From assembly GCF_016722965.1 (NCBI RefSeq), contig NZ_JAEQNB010000005.1, forward strand, positions 372,001 to 436,000: a stretch of 64,000 bases of DNA. The letters are read 5' to 3'. The position numbers were made by a program, and so were the translations under genes. The notes under the pieces were generated by a model that worked only from the letters and a program-made list of their open reading frames with translations, ran no database searches and was not told where the DNA came from. Source of the stretch: Tumebacillus amylolyticus. Its GTDB lineage: Bacteria; Bacillota; Bacilli; Tumebacillales; Tumebacillaceae. Below, piece after piece: positions 26,137 through 34,697 of the stretch. How positions within the stretch are numbered: the stretch's first letter is position 1; the number at the start of each line of letters is the position of its first letter.

Positions 26137-26922
26137 TTAGTGGCCTGTCCACATGTCGAACACAATGGGGGATTGCAAGATGTGGTTGTAGTCCCACATC
26201 TCATACGGGAAGTAGCAATTGCCTTCGTCGCCCCAGCCTTCGCCCCACGAGTTGCGGATGATCACATGACCTCCCTCGTCGTCGTAGCCGACGGCGAGCA
26301 CGGCGTGGCCGCCCAGCATCTGTTCGGTTTCAGCGTCCGGCATCGGGACGATCCCGGTGGCGGCGACTTCCTTGCTTTCAAACGAATCATAGACCGCAAA
26401 GCCGATGACGACGGGCAGACCTTGAGCCAGCGCCGCTTTGAGCAGGGACAGAGACGCAATCCGGTGGTACTCGCCGATGCGATAGAGCGCCGCATCCTTC
26501 TCAGCTTGCGAGGTTGGCTTGTCCTTGAAGTGGTCGATGGCGTACGGATAATCGGCTTCCGGGCAGACCCCGACCTTGTTCAAAACTTTCATGCCGTCAC
26601 GAATTTGTGCGCCGGCGTCTTCGTTCAGAGAGCCTTCCATCTCGCGCTCGTGCCAGTACAGGAACAGACGGGAGAGCGGGGTAAACGGCTGGCCGGAACG
26701 AAGCAGCAGGTATTCGCGCAAACCGGACGCCATCGCGTTCGCCGTGCAAGAGCCGAGTTGCCCTTGGTCGACGACCGGCGAGCATTTGTCGCGCAGATCC
26801 ACCGCTTTCGGGAGTGCCTCCGGAGTGTTGAAGATGGCGGTGCGGAACATTTTGTCACGCATGTCTACCGCATCCGGACGAACCGAGTACTTGCGATGTA
26901 CGTTGCTCATCAACTGACTCAT
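26137..26922 (-). CDS. C1A papain-family cysteine peptidase
   Basis: 261 aa. The catalytic set is complete: Gln and Cys in DQGQLGSCTANA (residues about 51-62), His in GGHAVLAVGYDDEGGH and Asn in RNSWGEGWGDEGN. There is no signal peptide and only a short N-terminal extension (about 40 aa) instead of a long inhibitory propeptide, so it is predicted to be cytoplasmic or spore-associated. It is monocistronic. Substrate unknown. Confidence 0.9.
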   Translation of the reverse strand: MSQLMSNVHRKYSVRPDAVDMRDKMFRTAIFNTPEALPKAVDLRDKCSPVVDQGQLGSCTANAMASGLREYLLLRSGQPFTPLSRLFLYWHEREMEGSLNEDAGAQIRDGMKVLNKVGVCPEADYPYAIDHFKDKPTSQAEKDAALYRIGEYHRIASLSLLKAALAQGLPVVIGFAVYDSFESKEVAATGIVPMPDAETEQMLGGHAVLAVGYDDEGGHVIIRNSWGEGWGDEGNCYFPYEMWDYNHILQSPIVFDMWTGH

Positions 26923-27051
26923 GAAAGACCACCGCCTAGTTTTAATTTTTGTCGATCTTTGTCAAGCTACAATTACAATATAACTTGATAAGTCTATTAT
27001 AAGCGAAGGGTTGTCACTTTGTATACATATTTTTCTGACTATTCAAACGAA

Positions 27052-27092
27052 AAAAAAGAACCGCCCACGCTACTGTTGGGGGCGGTTCTCGT
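27052..27092 (-). terminator. Terminator overlapping the SASP stop
   Basis: Stem AGAACCGCCC/GGGGCGGTTCT; the SASP stop codon lies in the loop, and a run of T follows on the minus strand. Confidence 0.82.
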
Positions 27093-27351
27093 CTCGATGT
27101 TGTTCGTTGATCATCTGCATCTGGGCGAGGGCGATCAGTTTCTTGACCATCTGGCCGCCGATCGGTCCTCCGACTTTGCCTGCTTCACGTGCGGTTAGGT
27201 TGCCGTTGTCCCCCGTGGTGAGCGGGATGTTTTGCTCACTTGCCGATTTGAACTTCGCCTGTTCGGGCGTGGTGTTCATCACTTCGGCCTTCAACAGTTC
27301 CAAGGCGTCTCGCGCTCCCGGAACGAGCAGACGTCGTCTCTTGCGCGCCAT
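27070..27351 (-). CDS. Alpha/beta-type small acid-soluble spore protein
   Basis: 93 aa, binds and protects spore DNA. The C-terminal family signature LTAREAGKVGGPIGGQMVKKLI is intact, and the N-terminal signature with a GPR cleavage-like region (SASEQNIPL) is recognisable. It is longer than usual, with a basic N-terminus MARKRRRLLVPGARDALELLKAE. Expression in the forespore is expected, and GPR encoded at 24546-25658 should cleave it. Confidence 0.92.
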   Translation of the reverse strand: MARKRRRLLVPGARDALELLKAEVMNTTPEQAKFKSASEQNIPLTTGDNGNLTAREAGKVGGPIGGQMVKKLIALAQMQMINEQHRDENRPQQ

Positions 27352-27387
27352 CTGGCTCCACCTCCCTTCTGCTAGGGAGTATCTCCG

Positions 27388-28440
27388 TCAGGCACGTTGC
27401 CTACTCGCAGCGGAGACTTTATGCGGCAGGCTCAGGATGAACATCTCCAAAGCGGTGCGGTCTCCGAGTTGGCCGGTTTTGATCTTGTAGTCGATCTCAC
27501 CCAGTTCGAACAGCAGTTTCTCCAGCTCTTTGACGCTGTAGAAGTTGCCTTGCTCGCCGGCGATCTTCGCCGGGTAGGGATGGACGCCCAGTTGCTGTGC
27601 GATCTGGTTGATGTTGTAGCCGCGACCGCTTTGCAGTTTGACTTGGAGCATCATCCGCACTTGGCGGGCGATCATGAACAGGAGTTTGATCGGTTCTTCC
27701 TTGTTCTTGAGCAGGTCGTACATCATCCGCATGGCACGGTCGATGCGCAAGCGAACCACTTCGTCGATGAACACGAACACGTTCTGCTCCATCGTTCGCG
27801 TGGCGAGCATGTCGACCGCCGCTTCGTCAATCGTGCCGCCGGGACCTGCGTAGAGCGCGAGTTTCTCCAACTCGCTGCGCAAAAGCCGCAGGTTGGTGCC
27901 GACGGAGAGGATCAGGCGTCCGATGCCGTCGTTCGTGATCGAACTGCCTTGGCGTTTGACTTCTCCGGCGATCCAGTCGCGGCACTCGTTTTCCTTGAGC
28001 GAGACGAATTGGACGACGGCCGCTTTTTGTTGGGCGATCTTGGTGAGTTTCTTGCGCTCGTCGAGTTTCTCGGCGAAGACGGTCAAGATCAGCGTCGTAT
28101 AGGGAGCCGGATTCTCCATGTAGGCTTGGAGGGCTTCCGGGTCGTGGTCGACGCGCGGGGACTTCGCCGAAGTGAACGCGGCGCAGTTCTGCACGAGAAT
28201 CAATTTGCGCTCCGACAGAAACGGGATCGTCTCCGCTTCATGAACCGCGTGTTGGATCGGCGATTCGTCGTAGTGGAAACGCATGTAGTTGAAGTCGTCG
28301 ATCCCTTGCGGCAGAGCGGCGTCTTGGATCGATTGGACGACGTCGTCGATCAAGAGCGCTTCGGTGCCGTAGAGCAGGTAGACCGGTTGGATGATGCCTT
28401 TTTTCAATTCAGTTTGGATGTCGCGGATGCTTCTTGGCAT
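27388..28440 (-). CDS. holA: DNA polymerase III delta subunit
   Basis: Clamp-loader subunit that opens the beta ring, 350 aa from the ATG at 28440 (MPRSIRDIQTELKKGIIQPVYLLYG, where family members start). Other segments are LLIDDVVQSIQ, FHYDESPIQHAVHEAETIPFLSERKLILVQN, LRLLRSELEKLALYA and HPYPAKIAGEQGNFYSVKELE. The position near rpsT matches Bacillus (holA/yqeN-rpsT). Confidence 0.95.
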   Translation of the reverse strand: MPRSIRDIQTELKKGIIQPVYLLYGTEALLIDDVVQSIQDAALPQGIDDFNYMRFHYDESPIQHAVHEAETIPFLSERKLILVQNCAAFTSAKSPRVDHDPEALQAYMENPAPYTTLILTVFAEKLDERKKLTKIAQQKAAVVQFVSLKENECRDWIAGEVKRQGSSITNDGIGRLILSVGTNLRLLRSELEKLALYAGPGGTIDEAAVDMLATRTMEQNVFVFIDEVVRLRIDRAMRMMYDLLKNKEEPIKLLFMIARQVRMMLQVKLQSGRGYNINQIAQQLGVHPYPAKIAGEQGNFYSVKELEKLLFELGEIDYKIKTGQLGDRTALEMFILSLPHKVSAASRQRA

Positions 28441-28504
28441 GTATGAGAGGACTCCTTTTTGGCGAGAGTCGGTCAAAATTGAGACAAGTCATCCGCATTG
28501 TACC

Positions 28505-29011
28505 CTACATCTGAAACGCGCACAAGAGAAGCGCGCCCTCTCTCGACGCCTGTGCATACGGCTTCACAAGCAATCCTCGTGCGCCCGCCTCAATTTCCCG
28601 AACATAGGGCTCGATGTGTGCCGGTGTGAGTTCTTTTTTCTCCGGCGTGAGGAATTTCAGTCCGCGAACCGTCGTGCCTTGGCCCGTGACGAGGATGCCG
28701 CCGTCGAGTCCTTCTTGACGAATCGCGTTGCAAAGTTGGCCTTCGGTGGCCTCTTCTTCACAGAGCCAGACGATGACTTGATTTCCGGCGAGCACCTCGG
28801 CGATGCGCTCTGCAAACAAGTACCCGCGAGCGTCGCCGACGAAGCCGACGATCATGCCGTTTTGCGTCAAGTCTTCCGTTTTCATAAATGAAGCGATACC
28901 CTGTGCGACGATTGCCGCCTGTACGAATGTCAATTCACGGGTGAGTGCCCCGTACCACCCGTCTTCTTGAAATTCAATTCCCACGTTCCCCCATTGTTGC
29001 ATGACAGACAT
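28505..29011 (-). CDS. Phosphohexomutase domain-I-like short protein
   Basis: 168 aa. The layout VGFVGDARGYLFAERIAEVLAGNQ ... IRQEGLDGGILVTGQGTTVRGLKFL resembles the first alpha/beta domain of phosphoglucomutase/phosphomannomutase (YDxR..S..FA then GI.ITASHNP..NG.K). The catalytic SHN loop is replaced by TGQGTT, so mutase activity is not expected. GAGGAGGG lies upstream of the ATG. It sits between holA and the TOMM cluster, and its relation to either is unknown. The assignment is by eye and tentative. Confidence 0.55.
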   Translation of the reverse strand: MSVMQQWGNVGIEFQEDGWYGALTRELTFVQAAIVAQGIASFMKTEDLTQNGMIVGFVGDARGYLFAERIAEVLAGNQVIVWLCEEEATEGQLCNAIRQEGLDGGILVTGQGTTVRGLKFLTPEKKELTPAHIEPYVREIEAGARGLLVKPYAQASREGALLLCAFQM

Positions 29012-29086
29012 TCTCGCTCATACCCTCCTCGATCGTGCTGTTCCTCCTATGTATAAGACAAAGTTCGACGAGTATGAGTGTTGGAA

Positions 29087-29123
29087 AAAAGAAGGAAGCC
29101 CGCGAAGTGGCTTCCTTTTTTTC
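29087..29123 (-). terminator. Terminator ending the TOMM operon
   Basis: Stem AAGGAAGCC/GGCTTCCTT with an 8-nt loop and T-run beyond, directly after the SagB stop. Confidence 0.87.
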
Positions 29124-29124
29124 G

Positions 29125-30654
29125 TTACCTGTGTAAAAGTCCTTGAAAACGCGGGCGAACGCGGGTGACTCCGATGGGAATCTGGATGAGCGTGGCCTGC
29201 GTTTGCAGGTTGTAGTGCTCGTCACAGGCGGCGGTGTCGAAATCGAGCAACGGATGTCCGCTGAGTTCGAGAGCCGTCGCAGCGAGAACGAGACGGTGGA
29301 CGAGGAGACCCGCTTCCATCTGCTGAATGCGATACCCTCTAAACCCGAGCGATTCGGTGAGGTGATCTCGGTCCCCGACGACGTGAAAACACAGCGGGGC
29401 TTGGGTCATGTTGACGTTCTGCATCGAGACCCCCTGTTGAAACACGTAGCGGTGGTCTCCGAGGCGGATGCTTTGCAAGGTGTGGGAGCTGTTGTCGTAT
29501 GAATAAGCTCCGTCCGGCAAGCCCTCCACGCCGGTCAAAGAGCCGTACAGCGAGACGCGGGGCTTCGTCGATTCGCCCCCATCCAGATCATTGCAGTAGG
29601 AAAAAGAGTTCGTGGCCTCCTGCAAAAGCATCGCAAGTTGAGTTTGACTGACTCCGTGCAAGACAAAGTCTTCTCCCGAGGAAGTTCGCTTGCGTCCGAC
29701 CGCCGCCAGATCATAGGACAAGCGCGGTACTTGTGGCAACGCCGTCAGATTCGAGGCGTCCCCTGTGGAGGTACCTCCTTGCCATTTTGTAAAAGCGTTC
29801 GTGTTATCAAGCATCGCCTCTTCGTTCATCCGAACCAACAAGGGAAACGGTTTGATCCATTTCGACCGGACATAGTGCTTGAGATGAAGGTCGGGAAGTT
29901 CACGGATGAGGTCCTTGCACGACGTATTCGTTTGCGCTTTCGCAAACCACTCTCCCGTCGGCTTCACTGAGAGCGGAACGACCGCGTACACGCTCTCCTC
30001 CAACTCCGAAATTCCAAGCAGAGAGTTCACCGCCCGATCCAAGAACTGATAGCAAACGCCCGCCGTGTAGCCGAACCGCTTCGACACCTCCAAGAGCTGT
30101 CCGAGCAACACCCCGGCATCCAGCCCTTGCAGGCGATACGCGAAGTTGTTGTATTTGAAGAAGTTTTTCCAAAACATCGTCGAGACGAACACCGCCCCCC
30201 AACAAGCGTCGAGGTCACACCGTCCGCCGAGAGCCCGCCCCAGAACCTCGTCAAACTTCCCTTCCCGCAACAGCACCAAACGATGATGGGCAGCGCTGTA
30301 GTGATAGACGCCGGTCGGCACGCCATCCGTTTTCAAATACACGTACAACTCGCTCGGATACAAGCCCCCGCCCGAAGGAAAAAACCGCCGAAACTTCATC
30401 CCATACCCGGAGTCGCTGGCTTGCATCAGGCCGTTGACATACCACAGAAAGTGGCCGACTTCACGAAGCGAGGGCGTCCCGGACGCTTTTTTCCCCGGGA
30501 GCGTGAGAGGGACTTCCGCAGACAGCGGGAATTGCGGGAGCCCTCGGTACAGTTTGTAGAGCAGCGGCGAGTCGTCCCAATCCACTTGCCAGTCGGAGGG
30601 ACGAATCCGGTCAACGTCATAGTGCAACGCGTGTAAAAAAGCATCGGGATTCAT
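29125..30654 (-). CDS. SagB-type azoline dehydrogenase (TOMM)
   Basis: FMN-dependent enzyme oxidising azolines to azoles, 509 aa. The N-terminal nitroreductase-like domain has FRRFFPSGGGLYPSELYVYL, GVYHYSAAHHRLVLLREG and YRLQGLDAGVLLGQLLEVSKRFG, as in SagB proteins. A second, related domain (residues about 330-509, SFSYCNDLDGGESTKPRVSLYG ... AGLLVHRLVLAATALELSGHPLLDFD) repeats the fold. Long two-domain SagB proteins are typical of Bacillales heterocycloanthracin clusters. It is the last gene of precursor-E1-YcaO-SagB, 13 nt after the YcaO stop. Confidence 0.92.
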   Translation of the reverse strand: MNPDAFLHALHYDVDRIRPSDWQVDWDDSPLLYKLYRGLPQFPLSAEVPLTLPGKKASGTPSLREVGHFLWYVNGLMQASDSGYGMKFRRFFPSGGGLYPSELYVYLKTDGVPTGVYHYSAAHHRLVLLREGKFDEVLGRALGGRCDLDACWGAVFVSTMFWKNFFKYNNFAYRLQGLDAGVLLGQLLEVSKRFGYTAGVCYQFLDRAVNSLLGISELEESVYAVVPLSVKPTGEWFAKAQTNTSCKDLIRELPDLHLKHYVRSKWIKPFPLLVRMNEEAMLDNTNAFTKWQGGTSTGDASNLTALPQVPRLSYDLAAVGRKRTSSGEDFVLHGVSQTQLAMLLQEATNSFSYCNDLDGGESTKPRVSLYGSLTGVEGLPDGAYSYDNSSHTLQSIRLGDHRYVFQQGVSMQNVNMTQAPLCFHVVGDRDHLTESLGFRGYRIQQMEAGLLVHRLVLAATALELSGHPLLDFDTAACDEHYNLQTQATLIQIPIGVTRVRPRFQGLLHR

Positions 30655-30667
30655 CTCGGTCCCCCCT

Positions 30668-32620
30668 TTATGGAAACGGGTGTGGGTGCGGGTTGAGTTG
30701 TCGGCGGGTCAGCTTTTTCTTGGCATACCCGAGTTGTGCGGGAACCTTCAATACGCGCTCAAGCCCTTTGACGCGCACCAGATGGTGTCCAAACGTCATC
30801 GGCAACATCCCCGGGATCAGCACTTTTACGCAAGAGAGCCCGTTTCGACTCACCTCCGGTGTCGTCTGATCCACCACGATCACTTCCAGATTCAACTTGC
30901 GGAACACGTCGAGCAAGTCCCGCACATCGTCTGTCAAATCGGCCCGCTGCTCTCTCCGCGAAAAAGCCTCCTCGACCGTCTGCACCGGTCGGTCGGCATC
31001 CAACAAAAAGTGGAGCCGCTCCTCTGCTTCGGGCAAACCGTAGAGTTGCATGTGATCGTCCATCTCCTGCACGAGAGCCGAATTGCGGAACATCCGCCCG
31101 CATTTCTCCCGATTGGCTTCGAACTTGTGATCAAGCACCCGCATCATCCCCGCCAACTCGTGGACGGCGCTTTTGATCGCTCGAAGCGGGTCGAGGTGGG
31201 CTCCTGCGGCGCAGATTAGGTTAAGCCCTTGCCCCCTGCGGTTTTTCGCCAGCGCGAAGATGCTCGGGATGCCGTTCTCCATCGTGGCGTTGAAGAGATG
31301 GAGATCGTACCCGCCGACCACACGCAGACGGTGGATCATCCATTGCAATTCGGTGTCTTGCACAGAATCGAGGTCCAACCGAGGCAAAGGCAGTTGCGCG
31401 TACCACGTCATGAGAAACGCATCGCGCTCCACCACTTCGAGCAACCCGTAAAAAATCGCCTCTTCCAAACTTCCGCCCAGCGCACAACCGTTCGACGTCT
31501 CATAGACGAAACCGTCGCCCTGACCCAAGCTGTAGTAGGCGAGCAACTCCGGCACGAGAATCGGGCGTTCGCGGGTGAACGAGTAGCCCCACACCCAATC
31601 CAGAGGCGAATTCGGGTCGTAGGCGCGAAACGGGAAGCCGGGGCGGTCGTATTGATTTTTCTCATGAACCCCGACGCGAGCAGGGTTCAACGCATGTGCC
31701 GCCAGATAGCGATAGGAGCCGCGGACGACCGTTCGCTTCGCATGAGGGGCGACTCCGCAGAACCGCTCCAACCCTTCCAAGATGCCCGTCAGTTTGCTCT
31801 CGGCATAGGAATGCGTGCGTCCTGCGGTGACTTCGTTGGTGTGCAACAGAGGCAGATTCACCGTGACGGCGGCGAAGGGAGAGACCAAGTCTTGCAGGTC
31901 GTCGTTGAGGAATCCGACTTCGTGATCGAGATACTCACGGAGCAGCGCATCCTTCAACTGCTCCATGGAACGGGTGCGAAATCCGGTTGCGCTGAGCTTC
32001 GGATTGGGTTGCAACGCGATCCGCGCCGCCTCTGCCGTATCCTCAGGCCGATTCCCGCAAACTGGGCACAAGGAATCGGGCAGCAAGAAATGCCGAGAGC
32101 TCTTCAACGTGCTCATGTTCGCCAAAAAAACATGCCCCGCCAACTGAGCCTCTCGACCTTGCAACACTCTCTGCACGTCGGCCGTCAGCACGTGAGCCAA
32201 GTGGGACAGCGCCGTCCGGGAAGCCAACGGGTCACGGTCCAACCCTCCGTGTTGCTCCAAGAGGTGCAGAATTTGCAAGGACTCCTCACGATCTCCACCC
32301 GCCATCAGCCGCCGCCAATCGGCACAGCGGGGGCAGCCCGGTTGATCGGGTTGGACGAGCGGGCCGAGCACCCCCTCTCCCAGCTGCACACAGCCGCGTA
32401 CCCAAGGAACGCCGAGTTCTTGGAAGACGGCATGTGCTTTGGCATCGAGAGCGGGATGCCAAGCATCGTGCAACAACAGGGCGAGATCGGCCGTCTGCTC
32501 CTCACTCTCCGTCCGTTTCGGCCAATCGGAGTGCCGAACGACCTGGCAAGAGTCGGACAGCAATTCGCAGACTTTGTCTGCCAAAATTCCTACGCCAAGC
32601 ACCCACACCACATGGCTCAC
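30668..32620 (-). CDS. YcaO cyclodehydratase (TOMM biosynthesis)
   Basis: ATP-dependent enzyme that turns Cys (Ser/Thr) side chains into azolines; 650 aa. Residues about 1-210 are a C-protein/E1-like remnant with two zinc CxxC pairs (GCPRCADW, LCPVCGN). From residue 210 follows the YcaO domain: SYAESKLTGILEGLERFCG, ETSNGCALGGSLEEAIFYGLLEVVERDAF and HELAGMM. It ends in the proline-rich tail PHPHPFP, which lines the YcaO active site. The GTG start at 32620 has GGAGG 7 nt upstream and overlaps the preceding stop by 4 nt (GTGA). Confidence 0.94.
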   Translation of the reverse strand: MSHVVWVLGVGILADKVCELLSDSCQVVRHSDWPKRTESEEQTADLALLLHDAWHPALDAKAHAVFQELGVPWVRGCVQLGEGVLGPLVQPDQPGCPRCADWRRLMAGGDREESLQILHLLEQHGGLDRDPLASRTALSHLAHVLTADVQRVLQGREAQLAGHVFLANMSTLKSSRHFLLPDSLCPVCGNRPEDTAEAARIALQPNPKLSATGFRTRSMEQLKDALLREYLDHEVGFLNDDLQDLVSPFAAVTVNLPLLHTNEVTAGRTHSYAESKLTGILEGLERFCGVAPHAKRTVVRGSYRYLAAHALNPARVGVHEKNQYDRPGFPFRAYDPNSPLDWVWGYSFTRERPILVPELLAYYSLGQGDGFVYETSNGCALGGSLEEAIFYGLLEVVERDAFLMTWYAQLPLPRLDLDSVQDTELQWMIHRLRVVGGYDLHLFNATMENGIPSIFALAKNRRGQGLNLICAAGAHLDPLRAIKSAVHELAGMMRVLDHKFEANREKCGRMFRNSALVQEMDDHMQLYGLPEAEERLHFLLDADRPVQTVEEAFSRREQRADLTDDVRDLLDVFRKLNLEVIVVDQTTPEVSRNGLSCVKVLIPGMLPMTFGHHLVRVKGLERVLKVPAQLGYAKKKLTRRQLNPHPHPFP

Positions 32621-34563
32621 GGAGATTCCTCCTCTCGCAACGCCACTCCAACCACGCCGGCCAGCACTTGTTGTAAAAATGGCTCCTGTGCCAAATCGAA
32701 CGCGAGGACCTTCTTGCCATGCTCTCTCAAAACTTGCAGAGCCGACAAGACCGTGTCCGTTGAAAAACCAACTTCACGGGCAGGGATCATGAGACTTCCC
32801 GACGATTGCGAGCCGGGTGACACGTCTGAGACGCTCGACCCAAGTTGTACGGAATCAATGTCCCCTGCACCATAAAACTTCGCATCTTCTGTGACGTTAT
32901 GTTCAACTTCCGCACTTCGCATGACGGTTTTTTGCAAGGCTTTTTCGAGTGCATTTCGCATTGCCATCGTTTCGTGCAACCCGATTCCCCAGAAGCTGTG
33001 TCCGTTCGTTTTTACCCAAAGAGTTGGGAACCCCCAGATCTTTGGGCCGCAGCCAATGACGGGGGCTCCGTTTGCAATCGTCAGGGCTTGCAACTCGTAC
33101 AGGCATCGCTCGTCTGCAATGGTGAGCAGATCTACAGATCGCTTTTTCATGGAAGTCTCTCGTTCCCGACTCGCAAGTTCCGCCTCCAAGCACTTCTGCA
33201 CCCCGCGACCGACTGCTTCTGCAAGCGTCAAGCCAGCCCCGACTCCCAAGAATTCCTCCTGTGAAACACCCCGCGCCACATACGCTTCCAATCCTGCAAG
33301 CCCCGCCTCCCGCCGTGCTTCTTCATGCGTGAGCCCGAGGCAGACTTCGCTTGGCAACAAATCCGCCAACCCGTTGGATTGAAGATCGACCGCTTGCACC
33401 CGACATTGCGCCATCGGGAGTTGCTGCAACTCCCCCTCTTCCCACGTGTGCAAGATGCCGCTCACATTCGACGTCAAGTGGCGGAACGCATAAAACCAAC
33501 TTCTCGACTCCTCCTCCCGCGCCCCCCTCGTCTCTTGCGCCAACTTCTCCGCAAGCCCCGCAATCTCCTGAACAGCGCCCCTCTCCGTATAGGGTAGAAA
33601 CCCGTGCCAATTGCCCTCCAACGTCTCCAAGTTCAACAGGAAAAACCCCTGTTCCCGCACGAACTCGTTCACACCCGCAGCCGTCTTCATCAGCTCGAAG
33701 ACCACTACATTTGCAAGCAACGCCTCTGCGGTCGGAGAAGGAAAGTGCGCCTTGGGATCGCGACAGACCGCCGCGCGATGAATCCGCCGCCACGCCGACT
33801 CCCAATCGGACGAGAGGTTTGGATGCACCAACGGCCCGACCAGACCGACTTGCTCCACATACATCGCGGGAAGCAACGCTTTTCCCTGCTGACGACACAG
33901 CGATTGCAGCGCCCGTACGAGCTCGACGTCACCCGTACCCGACACGTACAGAATCCAATCATGCGCCGCCACCGCTTCCTCAAGCGGCAGGGTGACTTCC
34001 CGGAGCACCGACTTCGAATCCGTCAGCCTCGCATGCTCTTGCAACTCCACCAACCTCTCCCGCGACGTCGGCTCTGCATCCAGAATCAGCAGATGCACCT
34101 CTTGCAACCCGGCATCCAACAACGCCCCCGCCATCGTGACCAAAAAAGGTCCTGCTCCGACCACCAACACCCGCGCCTGCCGAAACTCTTGAAACCGACG
34201 AGCCCCCGAATGCCCCCTTACATCTAAATACTCAATCTGTGCCGCGTACCTTTGCACCACTTCATCCGACAGTTGATGCGGCAAATTTCGGTTCACATCC
34301 CGCACGATGCCGTTTTCATACAGCACCTCTGCAAGTTCAAAGATCCGATTGCGGTGTTGCTCCGGCAGATCCTCGGTCAAATCGGCCAGGCTATGTGCGC
34401 CGTTGAACAGCGGCATCAATTTCTCTATCCATTGCTGGATGTCACGGCCCTGCATCCGAAACGAGCCCGCGTGATTCCGAAAATACACGCCTCCGTTTCG
34501 ATCCGGCAAAAAAAACGTGCCCCCCGCCACTTTCAAACACATAGAAGGATGTACCGTGCTCAT
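32617..34563 (-). CDS. Thiazole-type bacteriocin maturation protein (E1-like, with RRE)
   Basis: 648 aa. The N-terminal 90 residues (GGTFFLPDRNGGVYFRN ... IEKLMPLFNGAHSLADLTEDL ... VLYENGIV) look like a PqqD-type leader-binding winged helix. A ThiF/E1-like Rossmann region follows (ARVLVVGAGPFLVTMAGALLDAGLQEVHLLILD). The C-terminal third is a partial YcaO-like region. This matches the maturation-protein family found next to heterocycloanthracin precursors. It presumably captures the precursor leader and presents it to the YcaO partner. The ATG at 34563 follows GGAGGAG; the longer frame upstream lacks support. Confidence 0.88.
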   Translation of the reverse strand: MSTVHPSMCLKVAGGTFFLPDRNGGVYFRNHAGSFRMQGRDIQQWIEKLMPLFNGAHSLADLTEDLPEQHRNRIFELAEVLYENGIVRDVNRNLPHQLSDEVVQRYAAQIEYLDVRGHSGARRFQEFRQARVLVVGAGPFLVTMAGALLDAGLQEVHLLILDAEPTSRERLVELQEHARLTDSKSVLREVTLPLEEAVAAHDWILYVSGTGDVELVRALQSLCRQQGKALLPAMYVEQVGLVGPLVHPNLSSDWESAWRRIHRAAVCRDPKAHFPSPTAEALLANVVVFELMKTAAGVNEFVREQGFFLLNLETLEGNWHGFLPYTERGAVQEIAGLAEKLAQETRGAREEESRSWFYAFRHLTSNVSGILHTWEEGELQQLPMAQCRVQAVDLQSNGLADLLPSEVCLGLTHEEARREAGLAGLEAYVARGVSQEEFLGVGAGLTLAEAVGRGVQKCLEAELASRERETSMKKRSVDLLTIADERCLYELQALTIANGAPVIGCGPKIWGFPTLWVKTNGHSFWGIGLHETMAMRNALEKALQKTVMRSAEVEHNVTEDAKFYGAGDIDSVQLGSSVSDVSPGSQSSGSLMIPAREVGFSTDTVLSALQVLREHGKKVLAFDLAQEPFLQQVLAGVVGVALREEESP

Positions 34564-34609
34564 GCTGCTCCTCCAATCTGTAGGGTGATGTAGGATATAT
34601 AAAAAGAGA

Positions 34610-34658
34610 AGAGCCCCTGTATGCAAGCCCATAACTTGTCCATACAAGGGCAATCCTT
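34610..34658 (-). terminator. Attenuator between precursor and TOMM enzymes
   Basis: Minus-strand stem GCCCTTGTATG/CATACAGGGGC then TCTTCTCTTTTT. An imperfect stem would let part of the transcripts continue into the enzyme genes, giving excess precursor mRNA. Confidence 0.6.
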
Positions 34659-34697
34659 CTCAGTTGGAACCGTCAGCCGAATCGACTGCGCGTTGAA

